Shown piece after piece: positions 53,801 to 61,938 of a DNA stretch of 64,000 nucleotides. Positions within the stretch are counted from its first letter, which is position 1; every line of letters begins with the position of its first letter. Source of the stretch: Halobacteriovorax sp. JY17 (GTDB lineage Bacteria > Bdellovibrionota > Bacteriovoracia > Bacteriovoracales > Bacteriovoracaceae); the NCBI RefSeq assembly GCF_002753895.1, contig NZ_NJER01000001.1, positions 124,001 to 188,000 of the forward strand. Direction: 5' to 3'. The position numbers and the translations under genes are program-made. Below the pieces are notes generated by a model. The model saw nothing but the letters and a program-made list of their open reading frames with translations. It was not told where the DNA came from and made no database searches.

Positions 53801-56360
53801 TTCTGTAACGGAAGTCTCTAGTTCTCTAGATAAAATTCAGTCGGCGTGTACAGTCGAGCTTGTTATGAGTGACTCTGCAAGTTCTGATATCTTAGCTCCT
53901 ATTGTTACCGGAATGCTTGAAGATAGTGGTGTGGATAAAGAAATTATTGATAAGACTCGTGGGGATATTGTAGATAAAATGAGACAGAATGTTTCAAAGG
54001 CCCTAGAGAAAAAGGATCTAAATCTTGATGAAGTGGTGATTGAGTTTAAGAAAATTCAGGGGGAGGCGACTTACCTCGTTGCTGATTCAACAATAGATAA
54101 GTATGTTCACGATATGGTTCCAGGTGAAAATAGTGAGAAGATCTCTAAAGAATTAAGAGAGAAGCTATTTGAAGGGAAGTATAATTTTAGACCTCGTCTT
54201 TTAGAAGCAAAGAGTAAGGAAGACTTAGACTTCATTGTTAATCATATGACTGAGATTGCTGCTGTAGACTTAACTGAGCATGCAAGTCGCGCAGAGGGAA
54301 AGAAGCTTCAAGAAAAGGGTCTTCTAAAAACTAATGAAGATGTTGAAAAGCTTGCAAAGAATGGACGAAATTATATGGAGAAGTGCCTCGAAGAGAGAGC
54401 GCCTTCAGTAGAGTTAAAGACCCATCTAGATAGCTGTGTTTTAAAAGTGAAGTCTTCTGTTACTTATGATGTATTTGATGATCAATTAAAAGAACTTCTC
54501 TTTACAGGTCCTTATTCTGAAGCGTTCACAGATAGTGAAAGAGAAGTAGTCTATAAGAAGTTTATAAATGAAGATCTTAGAGAAGGAATTAATCAGTCTT
54601 ATAAAGACGATAATCTCGAAGCTCTCCAATCGAAGTTCACTCTTGAAGCGACAAGTGTTATAGGAGAGAAAGTTCTAAGAAAATCTATTAACGATCTCTA
54701 TATTGGAAATATCAATAAGTCCTCTCCAGATTATTTAGCTAAATCTACTGAGGCCAATGCTGTGGCAGATATTGCAAATGATGAATTACAAAATTGTTTA
54801 GAATCACTGAAGGGAAAGCCCGATGCTAATACTGAAGAATGTATCAATGCAGCTCGCTTTAAAGCAACTTCACTTGTCTTTGCAGATAAAGTCCGTCCAT
54901 TTCTAAATTTACTAAGTAAAAATAAGAGTGTTCAAGATAGATTTTTAAATACTGAATTAAGCGTTTTTAAAAGATGTACAGAAGTTAAAGGAAATCTGGC
55001 TAAAGAATATACTGATGCCGTTAATGGTTGTTTGGTTGAGTCTATTTTTGATTTAGTCAGTGAGCTGGTTGTAAAGGGAAGTGAAACGACAGACTTCTTA
55101 AAGAATATTGCGGAAAGTGATTTATCAGATTTTAGAGTTTGTATTGAAGATAAGAAGCGCGATCTCGTAAAAAATAGTGCTGATCTTAAATCAAGTGAAG
55201 CAAGTAGAAAGAGTTTATATGCAAAAATAGATAAGAGAGAAGATTTTTGGATGGAGTATTTTAATAATTCTCCAAGTGAAGATTCTCAGAAGAAAATTGA
55301 CTGGGCCATTGAGGTCGTGCAGGTCTGTGGACTGAGCAGAGCAGTTCCTGAAGTTTTAAGCTCTCTTAGACAATCAGGAAAACTAAGTGAAAAGTTATCT
55401 CTATCTAGAGGTGAAGAGCTCTATACAATCAACGCAATAGCTAAAGTTGAGCAATTTGCAAAAGACACTCTTCAAAATGGCCTTTGGCTAAAAATGGAAA
55501 GTAAAGAAACTGAATCTAACTCTACAGTAAGTGAAGAACTAGAGCTAGAGACTCTCTCTACTTATCTAGATCAGTATATGCCTATGATTGGAGAGTATCT
55601 AAAGAAACTTCACGACTATGATGAAAAGGGCTCTAAAGCTGCACTAGATAAATTATTAAACCAGATCCGGGCGGAACTTAAAGTTAAGGGAGAACTCTCT
55701 CTTGATGACTTAAAGAGTATTCTCATGAAGTCCGATTTAATAGATATCGTTATTGAGGCGGAGATTGCAAACTTTGTAAAAAAAGAAGCAAAGGAGCCTC
55801 TAAGTAAAGAAGGTGTAGATGCTGCAACAATTGAAAAGTTAGGATCGAAGAATATTCTTGGCCCAATCTTTAAGACAAGTGAAGGGAAGAAAGCTATAGC
55901 AGAAATAAAGGAGCAATTTATTGCGCCTATGCTTGCAGGTAAGGGGAGTAAAGATATTCCTGAATCAATCGTTACTGATGTTAAGCATCTGTTGGCCAAA
56001 GATACGAGAGTGGGAGGCTTTGTCGAAACATTGGCGGGAGCAATTGTTCAAAAGAAATTAGAAGAGAAGAGACCGAAGAACTTTGCTTCATCGGGAATTG
56101 CTTCAATGCTTGGTTACGATACAAAGGATTTCCTTTGGAGTAATTTACGCACAAGAAGAGAAAGTGGTACAGACACCGCGCAACAGCCTGTGAATAAGGC
56201 CCTGGGGTACTTTGGTGATAAGATTCTACTTCCAATGCTACTTAAAAATGACTTGGGAACACGGACTGAGAAGGGAATATTTAGAGATAGTAAAATTGAT
56301 ATTATGCAAGAGCGGCAGGAAAAATTCTCCACAATGATTGAAGACATTATGGAGCTATAA
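50832..56360 (+). CDS. Giant exported protein with about ten cysteine-pair helical repeats
   Basis: A 1842-residue protein beginning at TTG 50832, directly at a signal peptide (cleavage after QSALA). The N-terminal 600 residues are mixed alpha/beta, with a run of six glycines at about 142-147 encoded by a (GGT)6 tract. From residue 631 to 1499 there are about ten helical modules, each opening with a hydrophobic-x-x-Cys-hydrophobic motif (LNRCLEK, YTKCIKE, YDNCIEI, HIKCFED, IQSCFKK, MEKCLEE, LQNCLES, FKRCTEV) and a second Cys usually 14-28 residues later. They look like disulfide-stapled helical hairpins. The last 340 residues are helical without cysteines. I know no family like it. A sigma28-like promoter precedes it; the stop lies 8 bases from convergent argS. 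Confidence 0.75.
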   Translation: MKVKNLILLIFLSVLSAQSALAHRLVYETQDSSNNIATGVYLNEVTGDLVIQKYQFSKSELKARDYEFPKEVKSFASFYHPLSKLRPDIAQEKINISLHQSSPDIQVELEKAMRIPRAAGNELIQKVNLAIFEGGSNKVIPGGGGGGSGSQKSFAILSDKSGKLLLAKGRNSKLSLPKVSSFPKDLVNSLSSKSSKELDISTPMKVDRALSSMNSIVRTYDFSQNQRNELINELNKKKNALSTKISNMSLVKSVIKNGERVDLYFDFNDGSFYLKTSKNGVLKDDEFFPVSDDKNLEDLKHKLEREGLYSKNEFDESFDDYYIQSCESLESLQSLLPDLDSNIANILKVNDKLWGSYLENAISSKPIILQDGGMVFAISALNESHNVKLKVNNSGEVIGVDFLDEEKATRDGLKVKRVTENGKAYFKIVATDPINKEEIDQFFFDSEKSADGRNSVAVYVRGSGEGKDIYDKNIYKISLSEGRITQADKKIQLSSSRDDAYPQNISRGSGQEVKSFFFKNFFSLDSKREKLADEIQSAVNGQIGSINKDGKVYLNKGEINQVVLDIVNDVERDIPELNADVGKLTAKTYEHSYKNFVSNIVPKMVKELLPGESDKFYSDITNASMLSLNRCLEKASEKSNEKAAADCMEVYMKEAPIKIGEEVLKFQLKVNDQEALSATSVSEYTKCIKENYDATLDMAYVKGCVFKALLTSVDKGLERVVSVSLEDMENVYKKNGKNITLNVSSETLDRARKDLRECYEKKGYIAPRLFKDNYNQRKLNSLGTDEFKNDLLSCSSRIEQVVGRSVSQILVNHELDAMDIKGSEKDQIRNTTLVSGYDNCIEIQKGMAERLAAKGEFSTVRAGLCADLVTLTATNLVITKTLKDKLGNDLWADLMIRDKAPHIKCFEDLKSAARNELIESEGRTNGFEKESAECLKESVVWASYHLGQSELANVFASDPLYRNVSLSDQKKDYYAKMIQSCFKKKLASYDSVTEVSSSLDKIQSACTVELVMSDSASSDILAPIVTGMLEDSGVDKEIIDKTRGDIVDKMRQNVSKALEKKDLNLDEVVIEFKKIQGEATYLVADSTIDKYVHDMVPGENSEKISKELREKLFEGKYNFRPRLLEAKSKEDLDFIVNHMTEIAAVDLTEHASRAEGKKLQEKGLLKTNEDVEKLAKNGRNYMEKCLEERAPSVELKTHLDSCVLKVKSSVTYDVFDDQLKELLFTGPYSEAFTDSEREVVYKKFINEDLREGINQSYKDDNLEALQSKFTLEATSVIGEKVLRKSINDLYIGNINKSSPDYLAKSTEANAVADIANDELQNCLESLKGKPDANTEECINAARFKATSLVFADKVRPFLNLLSKNKSVQDRFLNTELSVFKRCTEVKGNLAKEYTDAVNGCLVESIFDLVSELVVKGSETTDFLKNIAESDLSDFRVCIEDKKRDLVKNSADLKSSEASRKSLYAKIDKREDFWMEYFNNSPSEDSQKKIDWAIEVVQVCGLSRAVPEVLSSLRQSGKLSEKLSLSRGEELYTINAIAKVEQFAKDTLQNGLWLKMESKETESNSTVSEELELETLSTYLDQYMPMIGEYLKKLHDYDEKGSKAALDKLLNQIRAELKVKGELSLDDLKSILMKSDLIDIVIEAEIANFVKKEAKEPLSKEGVDAATIEKLGSKNILGPIFKTSEGKKAIAEIKEQFIAPMLAGKGSKDIPESIVTDVKHLLAKDTRVGGFVETLAGAIVQKKLEEKRPKNFASSGIASMLGYDTKDFLWSNLRTRRESGTDTAQQPVNKALGYFGDKILLPMLLKNDLGTRTEKGIFRDSKIDIMQERQEKFSTMIEDIMEL
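51255..51272 (+). repeat. (GGT)6 microsatellite encoding a glycine run
   Basis: Six GGT codons in frame within the 1842-residue protein gene (Gly142-147), followed by AGT GGT. Length changes by slippage would alter linker length without a frameshift. Confidence 0.85.
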
Positions 56361-56368
56361 TTATTTAC

Positions 56369-58126
56369 TTACATTCTATTTGGAGCATCAATTCCAAGTA
56401 GTGAAAGACCTTGTTTCATAACAAGACTTACGGCCTTTGAAAGAAGGAGTCTCGCATTCTTGAGCTCCTCACTATCTGCTTTAGCTATTGGGCATTCCGC
56501 GTAGAAGCTATTAAATAATTTTCCTAATTCAAATAAGTATGAACAAAGAGCTGTTGCCGAATTCTTTTCGTGGCATAGAACAACAATATCATTAAAAGCA
56601 GATAACTTAATCATCAGAGCAATTTCACTATCTTTCTCTAGCTTTGAAAAATCAGCGCTTAATTCACTTGAGTACCCAAGCTTTTCACATAGAGAATTGA
56701 TTCGGGCAAAGACGTATTGAAGGTAAGGACCTGTTTCACCATCTAGCTTTAGCCATTCCTTCATATCAAAGACAATCTTTCTATTATTATCAAAACGAGT
56801 CATTCCATAATTAATGGCACCCTTTGCAATGATTGAAGCTGTGCTTTTAATTTCTTCTTTTGTCCATTCGTCACTATATCTCTCTAAGTACTCTTTAGAG
56901 ATATGTGCTTCCATTTGATTAACTAGGTCATTAAGTGGAATGATATTTCCCTTTCTAGAGCTCATTGCTCCATCAGGAAGTTCTACAAAGTTATACTGTA
57001 GGTGGTGACAATTCTTTGCTTGTTCAAAGCCAATTTTCTCTAGAACTTTAAAGACTTGGTTAAAGTGAAAAGCTTGTCTGGTATCGACGATGTAAATATT
57101 ATTTTCAACACCAAATTCTTCAAACTTCTTTACAGCAAGGGCCACATCTTTAGTTGCATAGAGACCTGTTCCGTCTGATTTAATAAGAATACAAAAACCT
57201 AATTTATCTTCTTCTAGGTTCATTCCAATTGCGCCGTCGTCTTTAACTAGTTTTCCTTCTTGGTAGAGTTTATTAGCAAGTTCTAGAGAAGGAGAGTCTA
57301 CTTCTGATTCAAAGAACCAGCGGTCAAACTTCACATCGGCCCACTTATAAGCTTCTTCCATCATGTCCAGTGACCACTGACGTGTCTCCTTCCAAAGATC
57401 GAAGTATTCGCCTTTCTCGCTTTCAAGTTCTTTTAAAATTGCCGTTAGCTGCTCACGGTTCTTGGCCTCTTTTTCTGTACCAAGTTGGTCTTCTAACATG
57501 AGGTTTGCTTTAGTATAAATCTTACCAAGCCATGGACCTTTATTTGTTTCAGGTATCGCTTCTTGATTGTGATACTTTAAAAACCAGAGGCACTTGGCAA
57601 CGTGAGTTCCACTATCACCTGGGTATGTTACGGCCACAACTTCTTGGTCAGCGTAACGCTTGATTCTTACGAGAGCATTTCCAAGACACAGGTTTCTCAT
57701 ATGCCCAACGTGGAGTTCTTTATGAGTATTTGGTTGAGAATATTCGATCATTGTTTTTGGGCGATCACTGACGAGCTCTTTTTCAAAGAATTTTCCAGAG
57801 ATGATCTCATCCGTAAGTGATCCTGCAAAAGTATTAGGATTAATGGTAAAGTTTAAGTAAGGTCCAACGCCTTTTGCTGCAGCAATAATACCTTTGGTTT
57901 CAATTGACTGAGCTAATTTTTCCGAAATAATATTTGGAGCTGATTTGGCGGCCTTCGCTAGAGGGAAGCATGGGAAAGCAAAGTGTCCCATCTTCATATT
58001 TGGCGCAATAGAAATAAGGTTGTAAATCTGCTCTTTAGAAAGTGCCACTTCTTCGAAATTTGATTTAATTGATAAATCGATAGCTTCTGCGAGGTTTTCT
58101 AAGATATTATTGTGTAAAATTGTCAT
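56369..58126 (-). CDS. argS: Arginyl-tRNA synthetase
   Basis: A 585-residue class I aminoacyl-tRNA synthetase. Features in order are the N-terminal Add1 tRNA D-loop domain (about 1-100), the HIGH-type motif HVGH in SQPNTHKELHVGHMRN, the ArgRS-specific ATKD and DTRQAFHFNQVF segments, a KMSKS-like MSSRKGN and the helical anticodon-binding C-terminus beginning near GPYLQYVFARI. It charges tRNA-Arg with arginine. The C-terminal end LLGIDAPNRM is typical. No start ambiguity of note. It is divergent from a small exported protein. Confidence 0.96.
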   Translation of the reverse strand: MTILHNNILENLAEAIDLSIKSNFEEVALSKEQIYNLISIAPNMKMGHFAFPCFPLAKAAKSAPNIISEKLAQSIETKGIIAAAKGVGPYLNFTINPNTFAGSLTDEIISGKFFEKELVSDRPKTMIEYSQPNTHKELHVGHMRNLCLGNALVRIKRYADQEVVAVTYPGDSGTHVAKCLWFLKYHNQEAIPETNKGPWLGKIYTKANLMLEDQLGTEKEAKNREQLTAILKELESEKGEYFDLWKETRQWSLDMMEEAYKWADVKFDRWFFESEVDSPSLELANKLYQEGKLVKDDGAIGMNLEEDKLGFCILIKSDGTGLYATKDVALAVKKFEEFGVENNIYIVDTRQAFHFNQVFKVLEKIGFEQAKNCHHLQYNFVELPDGAMSSRKGNIIPLNDLVNQMEAHISKEYLERYSDEWTKEEIKSTASIIAKGAINYGMTRFDNNRKIVFDMKEWLKLDGETGPYLQYVFARINSLCEKLGYSSELSADFSKLEKDSEIALMIKLSAFNDIVVLCHEKNSATALCSYLFELGKLFNSFYAECPIAKADSEELKNARLLLSKAVSLVMKQGLSLLGIDAPNRM

Positions 58127-58198
58127 AAATAGCTCTGGTAAAAAATTGTAGTACTTATGATATACTTAATTGAAATCTTTAGAAATGCAAAGGTTATA

Positions 58199-58582
58199 AT
58201 GCGTAATGTAGTAGGCTTTTTATTATTACTTCTCTTCTCACATTCTGTGTTTTCTCAAACGGCTGAGAAAGCGCAAGAGATGTTAAATAAAGCAGAGAAG
58301 GATGCGGTTCTAAGGCGCAGGCTTGAGCCTAGAATTAGCGAGAAGTACTACCTTGGAAGGTTTCTCATTTATGACTGTGAGGATCGCCACTTTGCCTGTG
58401 TAAATCTACCTAGTTTTTTTAACTGTGAAGAAAAGAGAGAGATTGAAAAAGAAAACAAAAATGTTTTCTTCTCATGCGCGCCACTTAAGCAGTATAAGAC
58501 TTTAAAAGATTGTACGGACGCTTATATGGGTTTTATCTATAGAAGAACTAATAAGGCGTTCTGCGTAAATAAAGTCTTCTAA
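58199..58582 (+). CDS. Small exported cysteine-rich protein
   Basis: A 127-residue protein with a signal peptide (MRNVVGFLLLLLFSHSVFS) and six cysteines in the mature part (DCED, FACVN, NCEEK, SCAPL, DCTD, FCVN), an even number consistent with three disulfides. The start is ATG 58199, with AGG upstream; the upstream in-frame start at 58157 would put 14 non-signal residues before the hydrophobic stretch. It converges with the GNAT gene, overlapping by 4 bases. Function is unknown. Confidence 0.65.
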   Translation: MRNVVGFLLLLLFSHSVFSQTAEKAQEMLNKAEKDAVLRRRLEPRISEKYYLGRFLIYDCEDRHFACVNLPSFFNCEEKREIEKENKNVFFSCAPLKQYKTLKDCTDAYMGFIYRRTNKAFCVNKVF

Positions 58583-59016
58583 GAAATTGTTTTAAACATG
58601 AGAAAGTGTGGACCAATTGTTGGAACTTCAAACTCCTCTCCGATTTTTTCAAAACCAACATTTTGGTAAAAACCTTGAGCTTCCGATCTAGCATTACACC
58701 AAAGCAGCTGGCAGAAGTTTTGCTTAATTATTGGAAAAGCCGTTCTTAGTAGGGAAGAGCTGAGCCCTTGTCCTCTATGCTCTGGCAGAGTGGCCATACC
58801 TCTTAAGCGGTATTGGTACTGGTCTTCTAGGATTTCATTTCTTTCAAAGTAAAAAGAAGCAACACTCACAAGTTGTGAGTCAATGAACGCTCCTAAGTGA
58901 AAAGTTTGTTCATCTTCATCGTGATCGAAGTGGCAATCTTCGACAGGTCTACCTGGTCTTAGAACAAGGTTTCTGATTTGATACGTATCTGATGCATTTA
59001 TTCTTAGTACTTTCAT
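58579..59016 (-). CDS. GNAT family N-acetyltransferase
   Basis: A 145-residue protein of standard GNAT length. The order fits the fold: an N-terminal strand-helix (MKVLRINASDTYQIRNLVLRPG), a VASFYFE strand, the acetyl-CoA-binding loop in LRGMATLPEHRGQGLSSSLL (the (Q/R)xxGxG motif is RGQGLS) and a late WCNARSEAQGFYQNVGF segment, as in small-substrate acetyltransferases. The ATG at 59016 gives a natural domain start; the frame stays open upstream to 59145 and would overlap the next gene. The substrate is unknown. Confidence 0.85.
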   Translation of the reverse strand: MKVLRINASDTYQIRNLVLRPGRPVEDCHFDHDEDEQTFHLGAFIDSQLVSVASFYFERNEILEDQYQYRLRGMATLPEHRGQGLSSSLLRTAFPIIKQNFCQLLWCNARSEAQGFYQNVGFEKIGEEFEVPTIGPHFLMFKTIS

Positions 59017-59104
59017 AGTTATTTTAGTGTGTTTTATGGGTTTTTTAGAGTGTGAGTCTTTATAGGTACTATAGGAAGCATTGTCACGAAAATAATCTTT
59101 CTGG

Positions 59105-59737
59105 CTAGTAAGTGCTTGAAATTCTAAAAAGGTTTTCCATCGCAAGCTGTGACATTGCCTTAGAAAAAAAGGAGAAGATTGTGTTGGGAATTCCCGAATG
59201 AGCGCCTTCCCAGTGGGCAGTTGTATAGAATAAGCAACGATTCTTGTATTTTACTGCTGTAATAGTTCCCTTTAAATTCCTAAGAAAACCTTTATCAAAT
59301 AGAAAGGGATAGCTCCCAACTTTTCTAATTCTTGGAATCTTGAAATTCAAAGTCATATTGTATGGAAGAAGACTCGATGAGAGCAGAAAATCTACTCTTT
59401 CTGATTTATCGTCATAATTGCTGCGTTTAATATAGCCAATATGATCTTTAAATGACTCGTAGTGTGAGAGTTTTTTAAGGGCAAAACGGCAGTTCTTCTT
59501 ATGTAGCCCTGCAATATAAAAATCTAGCTTCTGTTTTTTTTGTTTAAAAATTTCAAAATCTTCGACTTGTGACTTGGTGTATATATCGCCGCTTAATATT
59601 TTTTTCCATACCGATTCTCCTACAGCTTTTTCGATACTTGAGGCATCAATTGGGGCATTCGATGGGAGGATAGGCTTGCCATGAGTGAGTTGAATAAGGG
59701 CTAATATAGTGAAAATATATTGTTTTATGTAACGCAT
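59105..59737 (-). CDS. Exported protein of unknown function, possibly SRPBCC-like
   Basis: A 210-residue protein with a signal peptide (cleavage near LTHG) and a soluble alpha/beta domain. The C-terminal half (RVDFLLSSSLLPYNMTLNFKIPRIRKVG, then KGTITAVKYKNRCLFYTTAHWEG and a final helix SKAMSQLAMENLFRISS) recalls the strand order and long C-terminal helix of START/SRPBCC ligand-binding proteins, but I would not rely on it. AAGGTACG precedes the ATG. It is divergent from the topoisomerase operon over an 84-base spacer. Confidence 0.55.
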   Translation of the reverse strand: MRYIKQYIFTILALIQLTHGKPILPSNAPIDASSIEKAVGESVWKKILSGDIYTKSQVEDFEIFKQKKQKLDFYIAGLHKKNCRFALKKLSHYESFKDHIGYIKRSNYDDKSERVDFLLSSSLLPYNMTLNFKIPRIRKVGSYPFLFDKGFLRNLKGTITAVKYKNRCLFYTTAHWEGAHSGIPNTIFSFFSKAMSQLAMENLFRISSTY

Positions 59738-59821
59738 CGTACCTTTTCTTGAATAATATGGCCTATTACTCTCAATAATATACTAAAAAGACGAAAACCT
59801 AAATGATAGGGAAAATGACGC

Positions 59822-61924
59822 ATGAGTAAGAGCATTGAAGCTGTAAAAAGAAAAGGTAAGGCCAAGGAAGCTGCAATCGAGAGTAAAGACCAGAGGTGGC
59901 ACTGTAGAAACAGAATTACCTTAGTTTTTGGGTCAAACGATGTAGAAGAATTAGAAACTTACACTTACGATGACGGTAAGCTTAATTTTAAAACAGTTGA
60001 TTTTCATCAGGCTAAAAGTAAGGCCATTGAAGAAATATTAGATAATTGTATTGATGAATACTATAGAGGCCATGTCACAGAGATTCACTGTGAGTTATCA
60101 GCTGACGGTAAGAATGTTATGGTTGAGGATAACGGTATCGGCTTTCCAGTAGAGAAAGTTCCTCAGGTTTATAGCGAGTTTAGAACAGGTTCTAAATTCA
60201 AAGATGAAGAGACGGATGAGAAAGGATTCTTACATAGAACTCTTGGGCAGAACGGGCTTGGAGCCGCTGCAACTTGTTTAACAAGTGATGAGTTTAAGGT
60301 TCGTGTCAGGCACTATAATTCTAAGAAAGAGCAGACCTATACTTTTATCGACGGTGCTCTAAAAGTTAAGAAGTCAAAGCCAAAGCCTTTTAAAGGGCAT
60401 TCTGGCGTTAAGATTGAGCTAACTCTTTCAAAAGAAGTTTATAAGAATGCAATTATAGATGAAGAACTTTTAAGAAAGAGAGTTATTGATTTAGCTTATA
60501 ATAACCCAGGTCTAACATTCTACTTTAATAAAGAAAAATACATTTATAAGAAGGGACTTCTAGAGCTAGCACAAAGGATAGATCCTGCTACTGCTCAAGA
60601 GTTTGGTTCTACGGCCTATATTTATGAGTCTAAAAATACAAAGGGCAAGAAAGTAAAAGGTAAAATCGATTTATCTGTTGCTTTAAATATCGAACCTCGC
60701 TCAGAAGAAAGAGAGAGATTTATCTCTTTTGTTAATTCAACTCCTACTTTTGATGGGGGCTTTCATCACGATAGAGTAAGACGTCTCTATGTGAATGCCA
60801 TAAAAGAAAAGCTTGCCAGAAATGCTAAGAAAGAAAAGTTAACTTTAGTTGATAATGATATTTTATCAGGGATAACTTTTACTATTGGTGTAACAATGCC
60901 AAATCCTAGATTTGAGTCACAAACAAAGAGAAAGCTTGTTCGTGATACTCATTTAGAAAAAGGTATTGAAGACTTAATGAGTAAGAACTTTGATAAATTT
61001 CTTAGAAAGAATAAAGACTATTTAGAAGCAGTGATGGAGAGAGCAAAATCTAGAAATAGATATCAAGAACTCAAAGACGCTTCTAAGATTGCTCGTAAGC
61101 AGAAAAAGCAAAGAGTTGAAAAATTACTTGATGCTAACGAAAGAAAGAAACGTGATCTTTGTACACTATTTATCTGCGAAGGGGATTCTGCCATTGGTGG
61201 ACTTCGTTCAGCTAGAGATAAATTATATCAAGGTGGAATTGCCCTAAAAGGTAAGCCAATGAACGTTGCTCAAGCGGCGATTTCTGATATTTTAAATAAT
61301 CAGGAATTTTCAGATATTATGGCGTCAATTGGTTTAGTCATAGGAGTTGAAGCTGAAATTTCAAATCTAAGATATTCAAAAATTGTTTTTCTTGCCGACT
61401 CTGATGTTGATGGTGGGCATATTAATACTCTTCTTACAAATTTCTTCTTCCAGTTTTGGCCAGAGCTATTTGATCAGGAAGTTATTTGTATTGCAAAAGC
61501 TCCACTCTTTGAGGTTATTACTGATAAGGGGACAAAGTACATCGAAACTCCTGATGAGTTAGAGGACTTTAGAGAGGTCACAAAGCTTAAAATTAAAGAG
61601 ATTCAAAGAAATAAGGGATTAGGGGAAATGTCTCCAGAGGCATGGAAGCATGTTCTTTCTAGGGATTCTTTTACGGTAATCTCTGCAGACTCTGTTTCTA
61701 AGGCAAAAGAAATGTTAAATGTTTGCTTTGGCAAAGATACATCACTTAGAAAAGAGCTTCTAATGGACGGAGCATCTGCCTCAAAAGGTGAGAGTGTTTC
61801 TGTTTCTTCTTCGGGCTCTACTAAAAAAGCTCCGGCTAAGAAGAAAGCGAAAGCTGCGAAGAAGGCTACTGCTAAGAAAGCAAAAAAGAAAACGACTACT
61901 TCTTCTGGTAAGAAGAAGAAATAA
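59822..61924 (+). CDS. Divergent type IIA topoisomerase, ATPase/TOPRIM (ParE/GyrB-like) subunit
   Basis: A 700-residue protein. The GHKL ATPase motifs are EILDN (catalytic Glu71 and Asn75), DNGIG (103-107) and GQNGLG (142-147). The TOPRIM domain has EGDSAIGG (from Glu453) and DSDVDGGH (Asp526, 528 and 530 binding metal). EGDSAIGG, RDKLYQGG and FWPELF resemble the phage T4 large subunit more than GyrB, which has EGDSAGGS, while RNKGLGEM is gyrase-like. It lacks the usual GyrB N-terminal arm and carries a tail (about 672-700) of Lys, Ala and Thr in histone H1 style. It passes one DNA duplex through another with ATP, together with the next gene 14 bases downstream. Annotation pipelines would call it topoisomerase IV subunit B. 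Confidence 0.88.
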   Translation: MSKSIEAVKRKGKAKEAAIESKDQRWHCRNRITLVFGSNDVEELETYTYDDGKLNFKTVDFHQAKSKAIEEILDNCIDEYYRGHVTEIHCELSADGKNVMVEDNGIGFPVEKVPQVYSEFRTGSKFKDEETDEKGFLHRTLGQNGLGAAATCLTSDEFKVRVRHYNSKKEQTYTFIDGALKVKKSKPKPFKGHSGVKIELTLSKEVYKNAIIDEELLRKRVIDLAYNNPGLTFYFNKEKYIYKKGLLELAQRIDPATAQEFGSTAYIYESKNTKGKKVKGKIDLSVALNIEPRSEERERFISFVNSTPTFDGGFHHDRVRRLYVNAIKEKLARNAKKEKLTLVDNDILSGITFTIGVTMPNPRFESQTKRKLVRDTHLEKGIEDLMSKNFDKFLRKNKDYLEAVMERAKSRNRYQELKDASKIARKQKKQRVEKLLDANERKKRDLCTLFICEGDSAIGGLRSARDKLYQGGIALKGKPMNVAQAAISDILNNQEFSDIMASIGLVIGVEAEISNLRYSKIVFLADSDVDGGHINTLLTNFFFQFWPELFDQEVICIAKAPLFEVITDKGTKYIETPDELEDFREVTKLKIKEIQRNKGLGEMSPEAWKHVLSRDSFTVISADSVSKAKEMLNVCFGKDTSLRKELLMDGASASKGESVSVSSSGSTKKAPAKKKAKAAKKATAKKAKKKTTTSSGKKKK

Positions 61925-61938
61925 GGAAAATATAGAAT

